Source: Xanthobacteraceae bacterium 501b (lineage in GTDB: Bacteria; Pseudomonadota; Alphaproteobacteria; Rhizobiales; Xanthobacteraceae). From it: a DNA stretch of 64,000 nt. This document shows, piece after piece, positions 19,881-31,096 of the stretch. Numbering within the stretch: the first letter of the stretch is position 1; each line of letters begins with the position of its first letter. The translations under genes were made by a program, and so were the position numbers. Below the pieces are notes generated by a model. It was not told the origin of the DNA. It saw nothing but the letters and a program-made list of their open reading frames with translations, and made no database searches. The stretch covers positions 682,001 to 746,000 of the forward strand of contig KB899087.1 in NCBI GenBank assembly GCA_000378025.1, in the 5' to 3' direction.

Positions 19881-20254
19881 TGCCCGCAACACTGGCCCCG
19901 CCGAGCCGGAACGGGACAGGCCGGGCCAGTTGGGCCTCTGACGGACCGGTACGTTTTGTGGCCGGCATAGTGGGTTTACGACGGCAGTTCCGCCACTCCC
20001 GCAGCCGGCGAAGCGCAGATCGTCGCCGGGCCCTCGCATGCGCGTGCAGGCGGCGGGGCTGAGGGGCGTTTGGGGGAGTGGCCTGGTGGTTTTGTCGAGC
20101 CCCGAAGCACTTTGCGTATCGAAGGCGGGCCGGGTTCGCGCGACCTGACTGGCAATCGGGATCGGCACGGGCTGCGGTCCCAGGCAGGCAGCGTCGGAGA
20201 GGGGGCCTGATAGAGGCGCCTGTTCCTGTTGGTCGGGACGGGGACAGCTTTCCC
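19881..20254. other. Intergenic stretch between convergent transcription units
   Basis: About 370 bp between two terminators. Several short open frames exist on both strands, but none has a ribosome-binding site, conserved-looking composition or a family feature. I see nothing functional in it. Confidence 0.5.
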
Positions 20255-20283
20255 AAAGAAAAGCCCCCGCACAGGGCGGGGGC
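20255..20283 (-). terminator. Terminator of the giant GPR-like gene
   Basis: Read on the minus strand, the stem GCCCCCGC / GCGGGGGC with a 5-nt loop runs into TTTTCTTT. It lies about 30 bp past the stop codon. Confidence 0.92.
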
Positions 20284-20313
20284 CTCATCAGGCGACGTCG
20301 GCCCAGGGGTGCG

Positions 20314-23300
20314 TCAGTCGAAACGGCCGGCGGCGTGGGCGAGCAGCGTGTAGACCTTACCCGTATCCGAAGTGAGATAGGTCTTGGTCAGTTCCTGCCC
20401 GCGCTCGTCGCGCGAGACCTGCTCAAGCAGCCGCTCGAACTCGCCGATATAGCGGTCGACCGTGTCACGGAATTCGAGGTCGCGCCGGTATTTGCGGCGA
20501 ATTTCCTCGAAGGTCTGCTGCCCCTGCATGGTGTAGAGCCGGCGGGTGAAGACGTTGCGCTCACCCTTCTTGTAGCGCTCCCACAGATCGACCGCGGCCT
20601 CGTGGTCGATCATCCGAGCGATATCCACCGACAGCGAGTCGAGCGACTCGATGGTGTGGTGCACCGGCCGTTCCGGCTGCCCCTGGCGCGGATCAAAATT
20701 GCGCGGGGGCGTGACAGGAACACTACGGGGAACGGTGCCGGTCGGTGCCGGGCCTTCGCCATCGGACGCCCGGGCCAACAGCTCGGAGAGCCAGCCGCCC
20801 TTGTCGGGTCCGCCACGCTCCGGGGCCGGCGCGGCGATGTTGGCGCGGCGCTGCGGCAGGGCGCCGCCATTGCCGTTGCCACGTGGCGGATCGAAATAGG
20901 AGGGCGCTTCCGAGCGGGCCGGTTCGGGACGCGGCGCGGCCGGCTGGGCACGCGAGACCGGCGCGCGGGGAGCGGATGCCAGCGGCGCGGCCGGGAGCGG
21001 CGCCGGGCCAACCAGCGGGCCGGCGAGGCGCGGGCGCGGCCCGGCATCGACGTCGAGGGTACGGCCGTGTCGCGAGACGATCTCGTTCAGCTCAGCCAAG
21101 GCCTTGATTTGCTCGGCCACCGTACGGCGCATGGCGGAAGCGTTGGCCTCGGTTTCCTCCGGCAGTTCCAGGATGCCGCGCTTGAGTTCCTCGCGGGTCG
21201 TCTCCAGCAGGCGCTGGATGTCGAGAACGGAGGCACGCAGCGCCTGGGCGGCGCCGGAGAAGCCTTGATTGGCCTGGCGCATCAGCGTGTCGACCTCGCG
21301 CACGGCCTGCTCATAGGTTTCATGCAGGGAGGCGACAGTGCGCTCGCGCTCGGCTTCCGTCGTCTCTCGCACTTCCTTCTGCTGGCGCACGATAGCGTCA
21401 GTCGAGGTGCTGGCCGCGGCGAGGATGGACTGGGAGATGGCGCCCACGCGCTCCTCAGCGCGGCCGAAGGTGGTTTCCAGCGTGCTGGTGTAGTGCGACA
21501 GCCGCGCGTCCAGCTCAGCCGTGCGCCCGGAAACCTGCTCGGCAAGGGCAAGAAGCGCCTCGTGCCGGCCGCCGAGCGTGTCGTCGAGGTTCTCATGCGC
21601 GTTGCCAAGGGCGTTGGCGACGTTGGTGATGAGGTTCGCCTGCTCGCCGAAGGAGTGGCTGAGCCGGGCGACATCCTTGAGGACGTCGGTGGAGACGGCA
21701 CGCAGATCGCGGATCTGCTCATCCATGCGAGAGGAGGCGAGCGTGCTGGCTTCCTCGACATTGGTGACGGTGCTGCGGAAGGCTTCCAGTCGCTCGGTGA
21801 TGGTCTTCTCGGTTTCGGCGAGGTTGTTGACCGAGCTGGCGAGCACGTCCTGAAGCTGGACGTTTACATCGCCAAGTCGTTCCAGCAGGCCGGTGACGTC
21901 TCCCTGCAGCGCCTCGTTGGTGGCGGCGATTTCCGCCACCGCAGACCTGCCGCTGGCCGCGATCGCCTCGATCAGGCCGCTGCCGCGGCCTTCGAGCGAC
22001 GCCGCGAATTCCTCGGCAAGCCGGGCGAACTCCTCGGAGGCGACACTGGTCGCCTGGCGGGCGCTGTCGACGAACTGGACACCGTGGCCGCCGAACTCGT
22101 CGACGAAGCGGGCGAACTCCTCGGAAACCCCGCCGGTCGCCTGGCGTACGCTTTCGACCAGCTGGGCGCCGCGACCGTCGAATTCGTCGACGAGGCGGGA
22201 GAACTCGCCGGAGGCGATGCCGGTCGCCTGACGGGCGCTGTCCACCAGCTGGGCGCCGCGCCCGTCGAACTCGTCGACGAGGCGGGAGAACTCGCTGGAG
22301 GCGATTTCGGTCGCCTGGCGGGCGCTTTCCACCAACTGGGCGCCGCGTCCATCGAACTCGCTGAGCAGCGTGTCGCCAGCGCGGGCAATCTCCTGCGTGA
22401 CCTGGCCGCCGATCTGCTTCAACGAGGTCGACACCTCGCCGGTGGCAAGCCTGAGCGAGGAATTGACGTCGCTGCCGACCGACTGCAGCGAGGCGGTGAC
22501 TTCGCCGCCGGCCGCCTGGAGCGAGGCCGCGACATCGCCGGTGATCTGCTGGAGCGAGGAAACGACATCGCCGCTGATCTGCATCAACTGGTCGGCGCGG
22601 CCGGTCGTCGCCGTCTCGAAGGCCGAGATGATGGCGTCTGAACGGGTTTCCAACGTGTTCAGCAGGTCGTCGCTGGCGCGCATGATGTCGGAGACAGCAC
22701 CGTTGCGGGTGGTGTCGAGCGCCGTCACCAGGTTCTGGCGGTGATCGTCGATGGCCGAGAGCAGTTCGGTGCTGGCGCGGGCGATCTCGCTGGTGATGGA
22801 GATGCTGCGGTCTTCCAGCGCCGTGAGAAGGCCGTTGCCGCGCTCTTCGACGATGCGCGCGATCTCGTCGGTGCGGGAATCGAACAGCGTCGTCACTTCG
22901 CCGGCGCGATCGACCAGCGTGCGGCTGACATTGTCGGCGAGCGAGGTCAGGCTGCTTTCGATCTCGGCGGCTTCGGTGCGAAGCTGGCCGGCGACCGCAC
23001 CGATGCGCTGGCCGAGAAGGTCGGCCATGGCAGCGCCGCGGACCTCTACCGAAGTGGCGACATTGTCGATGCGGCTGACGACGGTCGCCTCGAAGCGGCC
23101 GACCCGATCGTCCAGAGACGTCGCGATGTCCTGAGCCCGGGCGGCGAGGGTGCGGTCGGCCTGGTCGATGTGCTGCGACAGCTGGTCGGTGATGGTGCCG
23201 GCGCGCTCGTCGAAGAAGCTGCTCAGCATTTCCAGCGACTGGCTCATCGCGTCATTCGCCTGGCGCGCGCCTTCCGACAGCGTGTGGGCGAATTCGACGG

Positions 23301-26061
23301 TGCGGTTGCCGAGCGTCTCGTTGAGGCCGTCGACGCCCCGATCCAGCACGCCTTCGATATTGGCGATACGCATGTCGAGCGCGGCGGCGACCTGCTCGGC
23401 CTTGTTGGAGACCTGGTCGTCGAAGCCGGAGAGGTTGGTGTCGATGGCGCGGGTGACGGCCTCGACGCGGTCCGAAATCCGCTGAACGAGCTCGCCGCCA
23501 TGGCTGTGAAGGACGGTATCGAAGTCGCGCAGACCGTCGACGATCTGGCGGCCGAGCGTCGAGGTGTCGGTCGAGATGCGGTCGGCGATCTCGCCGCCGC
23601 GGACGCTGACAAGATCCTCGATGTTGCGGAACTGCTGCTCCAGATGGTCGCGCATATTCTCGCTGCGCGTGGTCAGGTCGGAGGCGAGATAGTCGGCCGC
23701 CTCGCGGAACTGCTCGGTTACGCGGGCACCATTGTCGGCAAGGGTCTGCGCCGCCTCGGCGCCGACATGGGCGAGCTGCTGGGTCAGGGCCTGGCCGCGA
23801 TAGTCGATATCCTGCGAGACGCGGCCCGCCGCCTCGGCAAGGGCGTCGTGAATGCCGGTGCCGGCCTGCGAGAGCTGGTGGACGACGCGCTGGCCGGTTT
23901 CGCCCAAGAGGCGCTCAAGCTCGGCGCCGCGCACGGCGACAGCGTCGTAGATGCGGTTGCCAGTGTCGGCAATGCGGTCGGCAAGGTCATCGCCGCGCAC
24001 GGTGATGGTGTCGGCCACCCGGTTGCCGGTTTCCTCCAGCTTGCGGACGACTTCGCCGCCGCGCACCGAGAGGTCGAGCACGAGCGCGTCGCCGGTGCTC
24101 TTGAGCGTCTGATTGACCTGACTGGCCCGAATGGCGATCTCATCGGCCAGCCGCGTGCCGGTGCTCACCAGCGCGTCGGTGATCTCGTCGGAACGGGCGG
24201 TGAGGGTGCTGGTGAGGTTGATGGTGGTGGCGGAAAGCTTGTCGCCCATCTCTTCGGTGCGCAAATTCACCACATGCGACAGCTCGGCGGCGGTACGGAG
24301 CAGGCGATCGCCGATCTCGTCCGTGCGTGCGGCCAGGGTGTCGCTCAGATTCTCGGTGACACCAGACAGCTGACGGCTGATCTCGTCCGTCCGGGTGGCG
24401 AGGGTGTCGGACAGGTTCTCGGTGACGCCGGAGAGCTGGCGGCTGATCGCATCCGTGCGCGAGGCCAGGGTGTCGGTGAGGTTCTCGGCGATGCCGGCAA
24501 GGCGCAGGCCGATTTCGTCCGACCGTGCGGTGAGCGTCTTTGACAGGGTGTCGGTGGCGCCGGACAGCTGGCGGCTGATGTCGTCGGTCCGGGAGGACAG
24601 CGTGTCGGTCAGCTGGGTGGTGACACCAGAGAGGCGGTCGCCGATCTGCTCGCTCTGCGCCGACAGGGTGGAGATGAGGTGGTCGCTGGCGTCGGAGAGG
24701 TTGGTGTTGACCTCCGAGCCCGTTGCCTGCAGCCGGTCGATGAGGTCGCCGCCCTTGTCGGACAGGGCCTCAATGATGGTGTCGCCGACGCGGCCGAGCG
24801 CGAGGGTGATGTGCTCGCCACGGTCGGAAAGCGTATGGGCCACCCGGTCGGCGGCCAGCATGACGGTCTCGTTGATGCGCTCGCTGACGTTGCCGACTTC
24901 CTCGGCAAAGGTGTAGTGCGAGGAGGCAATTGTCTCGCGCACATGCTCCGTCTGGGTCAGTATGGCATCGCGTTCGAGCTGCAGGCGCTCGATCAGCTGA
25001 TGCATCTTGCGATTGTTGTCGTCATAGGCCTGGGCGAGAGCCGCGACTTCGCCCCGCACGAATGCTTCCGCCTCGCTGGCGCGGGTGACGGCCTGCTCCA
25101 GGCCGGCATATTGGGCGAGGGTGTCCGGCGAGACGCCCGCGGGCATCTGGATCGCGGGAAGCGCGGCGCCCGTCGCGGCAGCAGCTGGCGCGGGGACCGG
25201 GGCGGGCGCCGGGGACGGAGTCCGGGCCGGCTCGGCCAGGCGGATGGCGACCTGCGCCATCGAATAGGCCACGATCCGCATCTCCTGCATGCGCCGCACC
25301 ATGGCGGCGAGCACGAGGAAGAAGATCGGCGGGATGATGATCGCCGCGACGCCGGCGAGGAAGCCGGGGGCGTTCACCATCGCGGCGAGGTTGCCGGTCA
25401 AGCCGCCAAACTGGGCCTGCAGCAGCACCCCGCCGGCGACGAGCCAGGCGAGCGAGGCGACGGTCGCGAGAACATAGGGGCCCGAGGACGGCCGGCGCTG
25501 GAGCGAGGACAGCAGCTGGCCGATGCTCTCGCGGTCGTCATTGGCCGCACGTCGCCCCTTGGGGCCAGACCGCGACGTATCCGACGACTCGTTTTCCGCA
25601 CGGGTCTCGCCGCGCGTCAGGGCGGCCGCGGCACCGGAGGCCGCCGCGCTCGCTGCAAGGGCGGGGGCGACCGGGGCAAGGTCCGCTTCGCTGGCGGAGG
25701 TGGCAAAGTCAAAATTCGGCTCGCTGCTCCGATCGAGCTCCGAGGCTTCGGCAAGATCGGCTTCCGTCAGGGTGAAACCGTCATCGTCGAGCGAAGAGGC
25801 TTCCAGGTCCTGCGGGTCCGTCGTGTCGCCGAACAGGTCGATGTCATCGAGAAAGCGCGAGGAACCAGCCTCGCCGCCAGCGCCAGCCCGGGTTTCGATG
25901 CGCGGGCCCTCCGGCTCGCGGGCCGGGGGAAGCTCGAAGTCGTCCTGCGCCGATGGGGCGAAGCCGTCATCGGGCGAGTGGTCGAGACTCAGAGCCTCCT
26001 CGATAGCCGACAAGGCGGCCTCGGCGGGATCCTGCTGAACCTTCTTCGTATTCGTCGACAT
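20314..26061 (-). CDS. Giant apolipoprotein-like membrane-anchored polar growth protein, GPR/RgsE-like
   Basis: A 1915-residue protein. Residues 1-190 are acidic and disordered; two hydrophobic helices lie at about 195-216 and 232-254. A very long helical region follows, built from 11-residue units (LASRTDAISRQ, LSGVTENLSDT and so on, paired into 22-mers) over roughly residues 410-820, then more irregular coiled coil and a 4 x 29-residue tandem repeat. A Pro/Ala-rich linker precedes a compact conserved-looking C-terminus (ARMIDHEAAVDLWERY onward). This architecture matches the Agrobacterium Growth Pole Ring protein and Sinorhizobium RgsE, which organise unipolar growth; it was once annotated kinesin- or apolipoprotein-like. 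Assignment is by architecture, not alignment. Confidence 0.78.
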   Translation of the reverse strand: MSTNTKKVQQDPAEAALSAIEEALSLDHSPDDGFAPSAQDDFELPPAREPEGPRIETRAGAGGEAGSSRFLDDIDLFGDTTDPQDLEASSLDDDGFTLTEADLAEASELDRSSEPNFDFATSASEADLAPVAPALAASAAASGAAAALTRGETRAENESSDTSRSGPKGRRAANDDRESIGQLLSSLQRRPSSGPYVLATVASLAWLVAGGVLLQAQFGGLTGNLAAMVNAPGFLAGVAAIIIPPIFFLVLAAMVRRMQEMRIVAYSMAQVAIRLAEPARTPSPAPAPVPAPAAAATGAALPAIQMPAGVSPDTLAQYAGLEQAVTRASEAEAFVRGEVAALAQAYDDNNRKMHQLIERLQLERDAILTQTEHVRETIASSHYTFAEEVGNVSERINETVMLAADRVAHTLSDRGEHITLALGRVGDTIIEALSDKGGDLIDRLQATGSEVNTNLSDASDHLISTLSAQSEQIGDRLSGVTTQLTDTLSSRTDDISRQLSGATDTLSKTLTARSDEIGLRLAGIAENLTDTLASRTDAISRQLSGVTENLSDTLATRTDEISRQLSGVTENLSDTLAARTDEIGDRLLRTAAELSHVVNLRTEEMGDKLSATTINLTSTLTARSDEITDALVSTGTRLADEIAIRASQVNQTLKSTGDALVLDLSVRGGEVVRKLEETGNRVADTITVRGDDLADRIADTGNRIYDAVAVRGAELERLLGETGQRVVHQLSQAGTGIHDALAEAAGRVSQDIDYRGQALTQQLAHVGAEAAQTLADNGARVTEQFREAADYLASDLTTRSENMRDHLEQQFRNIEDLVSVRGGEIADRISTDTSTLGRQIVDGLRDFDTVLHSHGGELVQRISDRVEAVTRAIDTNLSGFDDQVSNKAEQVAAALDMRIANIEGVLDRGVDGLNETLGNRTVEFAHTLSEGARQANDAMSQSLEMLSSFFDERAGTITDQLSQHIDQADRTLAARAQDIATSLDDRVGRFEATVVSRIDNVATSVEVRGAAMADLLGQRIGAVAGQLRTEAAEIESSLTSLADNVSRTLVDRAGEVTTLFDSRTDEIARIVEERGNGLLTALEDRSISITSEIARASTELLSAIDDHRQNLVTALDTTRNGAVSDIMRASDDLLNTLETRSDAIISAFETATTGRADQLMQISGDVVSSLQQITGDVAASLQAAGGEVTASLQSVGSDVNSSLRLATGEVSTSLKQIGGQVTQEIARAGDTLLSEFDGRGAQLVESARQATEIASSEFSRLVDEFDGRGAQLVDSARQATGIASGEFSRLVDEFDGRGAQLVESVRQATGGVSEEFARFVDEFGGHGVQFVDSARQATSVASEEFARLAEEFAASLEGRGSGLIEAIAASGRSAVAEIAATNEALQGDVTGLLERLGDVNVQLQDVLASSVNNLAETEKTITERLEAFRSTVTNVEEASTLASSRMDEQIRDLRAVSTDVLKDVARLSHSFGEQANLITNVANALGNAHENLDDTLGGRHEALLALAEQVSGRTAELDARLSHYTSTLETTFGRAEERVGAISQSILAAASTSTDAIVRQQKEVRETTEAERERTVASLHETYEQAVREVDTLMRQANQGFSGAAQALRASVLDIQRLLETTREELKRGILELPEETEANASAMRRTVAEQIKALAELNEIVSRHGRTLDVDAGPRPRLAGPLVGPAPLPAAPLASAPRAPVSRAQPAAPRPEPARSEAPSYFDPPRGNGNGGALPQRRANIAAPAPERGGPDKGGWLSELLARASDGEGPAPTGTVPRSVPVTPPRNFDPRQGQPERPVHHTIESLDSLSVDIARMIDHEAAVDLWERYKKGERNVFTRRLYTMQGQQTFEEIRRKYRRDLEFRDTVDRYIGEFERLLEQVSRDERGQELTKTYLTSDTGKVYTLLAHAAGRFD
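22012..22359 (-). repeat. Four tandem 87-bp (29-residue) repeats inside the GPR-like gene
   Basis: Four consecutive units beginning EFDGRGAQLV (the last EFGGHGVQFV), each exactly 29 residues, sharing RQAT and EEF/SEF..LVD positions. DNA similarity is high between the first three, pointing to recent tandem duplication within the reading frame. Confidence 0.9.
23600..24840 (-). repeat. Hendecad (11-residue, 33-bp) repeat region of the GPR-like gene
   Basis: Unit pattern L-S/A-x-R-x-D/G-x-(I/L/V)-x-x-x repeats every 11 residues, mostly grouped as 22-mers, for more than 35 units. Eleven residues make three helical turns, which produces a continuous apolar stripe as in apolipoproteins A-I/A-IV/E. 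Boundaries are approximate; degenerate units continue on both sides. Confidence 0.85.
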
Positions 26062-27822
<1,761 letters not shown>

Positions 27823-27843
27823 GCGATTCTGTTTCTGCGGGTT

Positions 27844-29307
27844 CTATTTGAGCCGATCGCCGAGCAGGAATTCCAGCGCGCGATCGAGACGAATATGGGG
27901 GAGCGGCAAAGCGAGCCCATCGGCGTTGCGCTCCACCTGCGGCGGACGGAAGCGCAGAAACCGGAAATCGCCCCCTGCCGCGTCCGATAGCCCGCTGAAG
28001 CCGTGGGCAGGATCGAACAGGGCGGATGGGTTTTCAGGCAGGTCGCCGGGAAAGACGGCGGCCTCGGCCAGACCGTCAAAGGCGTCGGCGCCGTGCTGGC
28101 CGGCCTCCGGCACGCCGACGATGGCCGGCAGATGCGCCCTGCCGCGCTTGACCATCGCCTCGCGCGTCGCCCGGACGGCAGCAATGGCCACCATATCGAT
28201 ATCGGCGCCCGCGCCTTCCGCTCGCGCCAGCGCACGCTCGACCAGGCGGCGCAAGATCGCCTCCAGCGGGTCATGACTGGTGTGGTGAAGGTGATCGGCC
28301 TTGGTGGCGGCGAACAGCACCTTGCCGATGCGATGGCGGAACAGGGCTGAAAGCCACGAGTTTCGGCCGATGCGGAACGCGGCGAGGATGCCGTCCAGCG
28401 CCGATTCGAGGTCGGCCAGCGCTGCCGGCCCGGCATTGAGCGCGGACAAAACGTCGATCAGCACGATCTGCCGGTCGAGCCGGGCGAAATGGTCGCGGAA
28501 GAATGGGCGGACGATGCGCTCCTTGTAGGCCTCAAACCGCCGCTCCATCATTGCGTGCAGCGACCCGGTGGGAGCAGCCGCTCCGTCGGCGAGATCCAGC
28601 GGGGCGAAGGTGAGTGCAGGCGAGCCTTCGAGGTCGCCTGGCATGAGGAAGCGGCCGGGCGGCAGCAGGCTCATCGACACAGTCTCGGATCGGCAGGCGG
28701 CGAGATAGTCGGTGAATAGCGCGGCCAGCCGGCGTGCCTCGGTCTCGTCGGCCGGGGCGCTGACATCGGTCGCGTCCAGAGCGGCGAGAAACGGGCCGGC
28801 CAGCGGGCGGCGGGCCGCCGCGCGGGCGAGCGCCAGACTGTTGGTGCAGAAATCGGCGAAGGACTGGTCGAGCAGGGGCAGATCGAGCAGCCACTCGCCG
28901 GGATAGTCGACGATGTCGAGGGTCAGCGTGCGCTGTCCGCCGCGCGCGGGCGCGTAATCAATGGCAAGGCGCAACTCGCTGATCCGGCGGGTCGATTCCG
29001 GCCAGCGACGGTCATCCACCAGCGTCGCCAGATGGCCCTCATAGTCGAAGCGCGGCACGCCGTCATCGGGCTGCGGCTCCAGCCGCGCAGTGGCGATTCG
29101 TCCCTCATGCATGGCGCGGAAGACCGGCATCCGTCCGCCACGCATCAGCGCATGAATCAGTGCCGTGGTGAAAACGGTCTTGCCCGCCCGCGACAGGCCG
29201 GTAATGCCGAGCCGCAGCGTCGGGCTTGCGAGGTCCTCGGCCCGGTCGATGAGGGTCTGCGCCGTCAGGCGCGCCTCGTCCAGCAGCCAGTCGAAGCGCG
29301 ACAGCAC
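27844..29307 (-). CDS. YcjX-like P-loop protein (DUF463)
   Basis: A 487-residue putative nucleotide-binding protein. A Walker A motif GLSRAGKT lies at residues 37-44 after LRLGITG. Further YcjX-family segments are DIVDYPGEWLLDLPLLDQSFADF (Walker-B/G3-like DYPGEW), MPGDLEGSPALTFAPL, and KVLFAATKADHLHH, a G4-like NKxD variant (TKAD). The C-terminus ends in FRPPQ...LPLPHIRLDRALEFLLGDR. Enterobacterial YcjX binds GTP/GDP. It begins 2 nt after the SixA-like gene, so sixA-ycjX-ycjF appear to be one operon. Confidence 0.9.
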   Translation of the reverse strand: MLSRFDWLLDEARLTAQTLIDRAEDLASPTLRLGITGLSRAGKTVFTTALIHALMRGGRMPVFRAMHEGRIATARLEPQPDDGVPRFDYEGHLATLVDDRRWPESTRRISELRLAIDYAPARGGQRTLTLDIVDYPGEWLLDLPLLDQSFADFCTNSLALARAAARRPLAGPFLAALDATDVSAPADETEARRLAALFTDYLAACRSETVSMSLLPPGRFLMPGDLEGSPALTFAPLDLADGAAAPTGSLHAMMERRFEAYKERIVRPFFRDHFARLDRQIVLIDVLSALNAGPAALADLESALDGILAAFRIGRNSWLSALFRHRIGKVLFAATKADHLHHTSHDPLEAILRRLVERALARAEGAGADIDMVAIAAVRATREAMVKRGRAHLPAIVGVPEAGQHGADAFDGLAEAAVFPGDLPENPSALFDPAHGFSGLSDAAGGDFRFLRFRPPQVERNADGLALPLPHIRLDRALEFLLGDRLK

Positions 29308-29309
29308 GG

Positions 29310-29828
29310 CTAGTCCTTCTCCTTCTGCACGCCGAGCGCGCGCGGCGTAACAAAGCGCTCCAGCGTGCCAATGCCCGGTTCGAGGTCGGACCAGTTCGTG
29401 ACCGGTACGTCGATGACGACGAGGGCCCCGGTAGGGAATTTCGGCAGCACCTTGGCCCGCTGCTCGCGCCGCAACAGAAGAGTCGTAAAGTCCTCCATCC
29501 CCGGATTGTGCCCGACGAGCATCAGCGGCGAGACTTCGTCCTGCGCCTTGACTAGGCGCATCAGATTGGCGGCAGGCGCCTCGTAGATACTGCGCTCGTA
29601 GGCGGGCAGGGGATGTGAAGGCCAGTCGCGGGTGGCGATTTCCCAGGTTTCGATGGTGCGGCGCGCCGGCGAGACGAAGATGCGCGCCGGGAGCAGTTCT
29701 TCCTGCGCCATATAGGCGCCGACGGCGGCCGCAGCGCGCTCGCCCCGCCCGGCGAGAGGGCGGTCAATGTCGGCGACACCGTCCGGCCAAGCGGACTTGG
29801 CGTGACGCAGGAGAATGAGGCGCAGCAT
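29310..29828 (-). CDS. SixA-like histidine phosphatase
   Basis: A 172-residue member of the histidine phosphatase (phosphoglycerate mutase-like) superfamily. The RHG-type motif LLRHAKSAW carries the phospho-accepting His9. SPARRTIETWE contains the second active-site arginine and VGHNPGMED the second histidine. E. coli SixA removes phosphate from phosphohistidine in ArcB/PtsN-type relays; in Rhizobiales such genes are widespread but little studied. The start at 29828 (MLRLILLRHAK) fits the family better than an upstream ATG at 29861. It heads the sixA-ycjX-ycjF cluster. Confidence 0.87.
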   Translation of the reverse strand: MLRLILLRHAKSAWPDGVADIDRPLAGRGERAAAAVGAYMAQEELLPARIFVSPARRTIETWEIATRDWPSHPLPAYERSIYEAPAANLMRLVKAQDEVSPLMLVGHNPGMEDFTTLLLRREQRAKVLPKFPTGALVVIDVPVTNWSDLEPGIGTLERFVTPRALGVQKEKD

Positions 29829-30008
29829 GAGGTTCGCGTAAGGCCCGATGGAGAAGAACAATCAACATATAGGCACGACCGCGGCGGGTGCGAGCGTGAG
29901 CGCCGCTTAACGTCCAAATGATTGACGCGCGTTAAGTGACTTTTCGGCAACCACTTGGATGCTAGGTTGCTGTAAGGAATACGCTCTGGGTTTCACAGGA
30001 TGGTTGCA

Positions 30009-30875
30009 ATGCGGTCAGTCGGCTTCGCTGGTGTGATGGTTGTCGCGGGGGCGCTCGGCGTGACGGCCTCGATGGCCCAGGCCGCTGACATGGCTTACAA
30101 AGGTGATCCGACCTACGCCAAGGCGGAGGCGACGGATCGTCAGTGGACGGTAACGGTCGGCGGCTATGTCATGGCGGTGCCGAACTGGATGGGCTCGGAA
30201 GACTACGAGTTTGGCTTCAAGCCGATCATCAGCATCACCCGCGCCGACAGGCTCAGCCGCTTCAGCAGCTTCAACGATAATCCCAGCATCGCCCTGTTCG
30301 ATAACGGCACGTTCGAAGCCGGCATCACCGGCACGATGGACATGAAGCGCGATGCGTCCAATGCCGCCGCGCTCCGCGGTACGTCGGACATTGATTACGC
30401 CTTCCAGATCGGCGGCTACGCCCAGTGGTTCCCGATGGACTGGCTGCGCTTGCGCGGTGACGTTCGCTACGGCTTCGGCGGGTTCGAGGGCGTGGTGGCG
30501 GACTTCGCGGTCGACGCGATCCATTTCAGCCCGGAACTCTGGGGTGTCACCCTTTCGGCCGGCCCGCGCATGACGCTGGCGAGCTCGGGCTACATCGACA
30601 CCTATTATGGAATCACGCCGACGGAGGCGGCCTTCGCCCAGGCGCTCGGCAACCCGCTGACGCCCTATCAGGCGGGTGGCGGCATCTATTCGGTCGGCTT
30701 CGGCGGTCAGGTGGTGAAGCGTTTCACCGAGAACATCACCGGTTCGGTGTTCGCCGAATACAAATATCTGATGGACGATGCGGCCGACAGCCCGCTCGTT
30801 GTGCAGCACGGCGACCGCAACCAGTTTCAGGCGGGCGTTTCGCTCTCCTACACCTTCTTCCTCGGTTTCGAATAG
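30009..30875 (+). CDS. MipA/OmpV family outer-membrane protein (copy 1)
   Basis: A 288-residue predicted outer-membrane beta-barrel with a Sec signal peptide (cleavage after SMAQA-ADM). MipA features: VTVGGYVMAVPNWMGSEDYEF near the mature N-terminus, alternating aromatic/hydrophobic strands, EYKYLMDDAADSPLV, and a C-terminal strand ending SYTFFLGFE. E. coli MipA scaffolds MltA and PBP1B; other members are porin-like, so the role is uncertain. The ATG at 30009 is preferred because AGGA lies 8 nt before it, whereas an ATG at 30000 has no ribosome-binding site. A second MipA family gene is at 51.9 kb. Confidence 0.87.
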   Translation: MRSVGFAGVMVVAGALGVTASMAQAADMAYKGDPTYAKAEATDRQWTVTVGGYVMAVPNWMGSEDYEFGFKPIISITRADRLSRFSSFNDNPSIALFDNGTFEAGITGTMDMKRDASNAAALRGTSDIDYAFQIGGYAQWFPMDWLRLRGDVRYGFGGFEGVVADFAVDAIHFSPELWGVTLSAGPRMTLASSGYIDTYYGITPTEAAFAQALGNPLTPYQAGGGIYSVGFGGQVVKRFTENITGSVFAEYKYLMDDAADSPLVVQHGDRNQFQAGVSLSYTFFLGFE

Positions 30876-31096
30876 GCGCGCGGGTTCCATTACCGGCCTC
30901 GCGGCTGGCGGCGGCGTGGACTATTACCGCGGCAGGCAGAAAAGCCTGCCCTCTGCCTCGTTTTGGCGCTCAAGCTGCTGAAAAATCCGGCATTTTGTGT
31001 CACCCGCATGACGCTGTGAGGTGTTGTGCGGGGCGGGGCGGGGCGATATAAGCTCCGCCCGATAGGGGTGCCCCCGGAAAACGAGGACCAAGGCCG

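Noticed and set aside
19881..20254. Short open frames between the RND operon and the giant gene
   Set aside because: No ribosome-binding site, no conserved features, and located between two facing terminators.
22012..22359. Regular repeats resembling a CRISPR array
   Set aside because: Units are contiguous, without unique spacers, and maintain one reading frame inside a gene; no cas genes are present.
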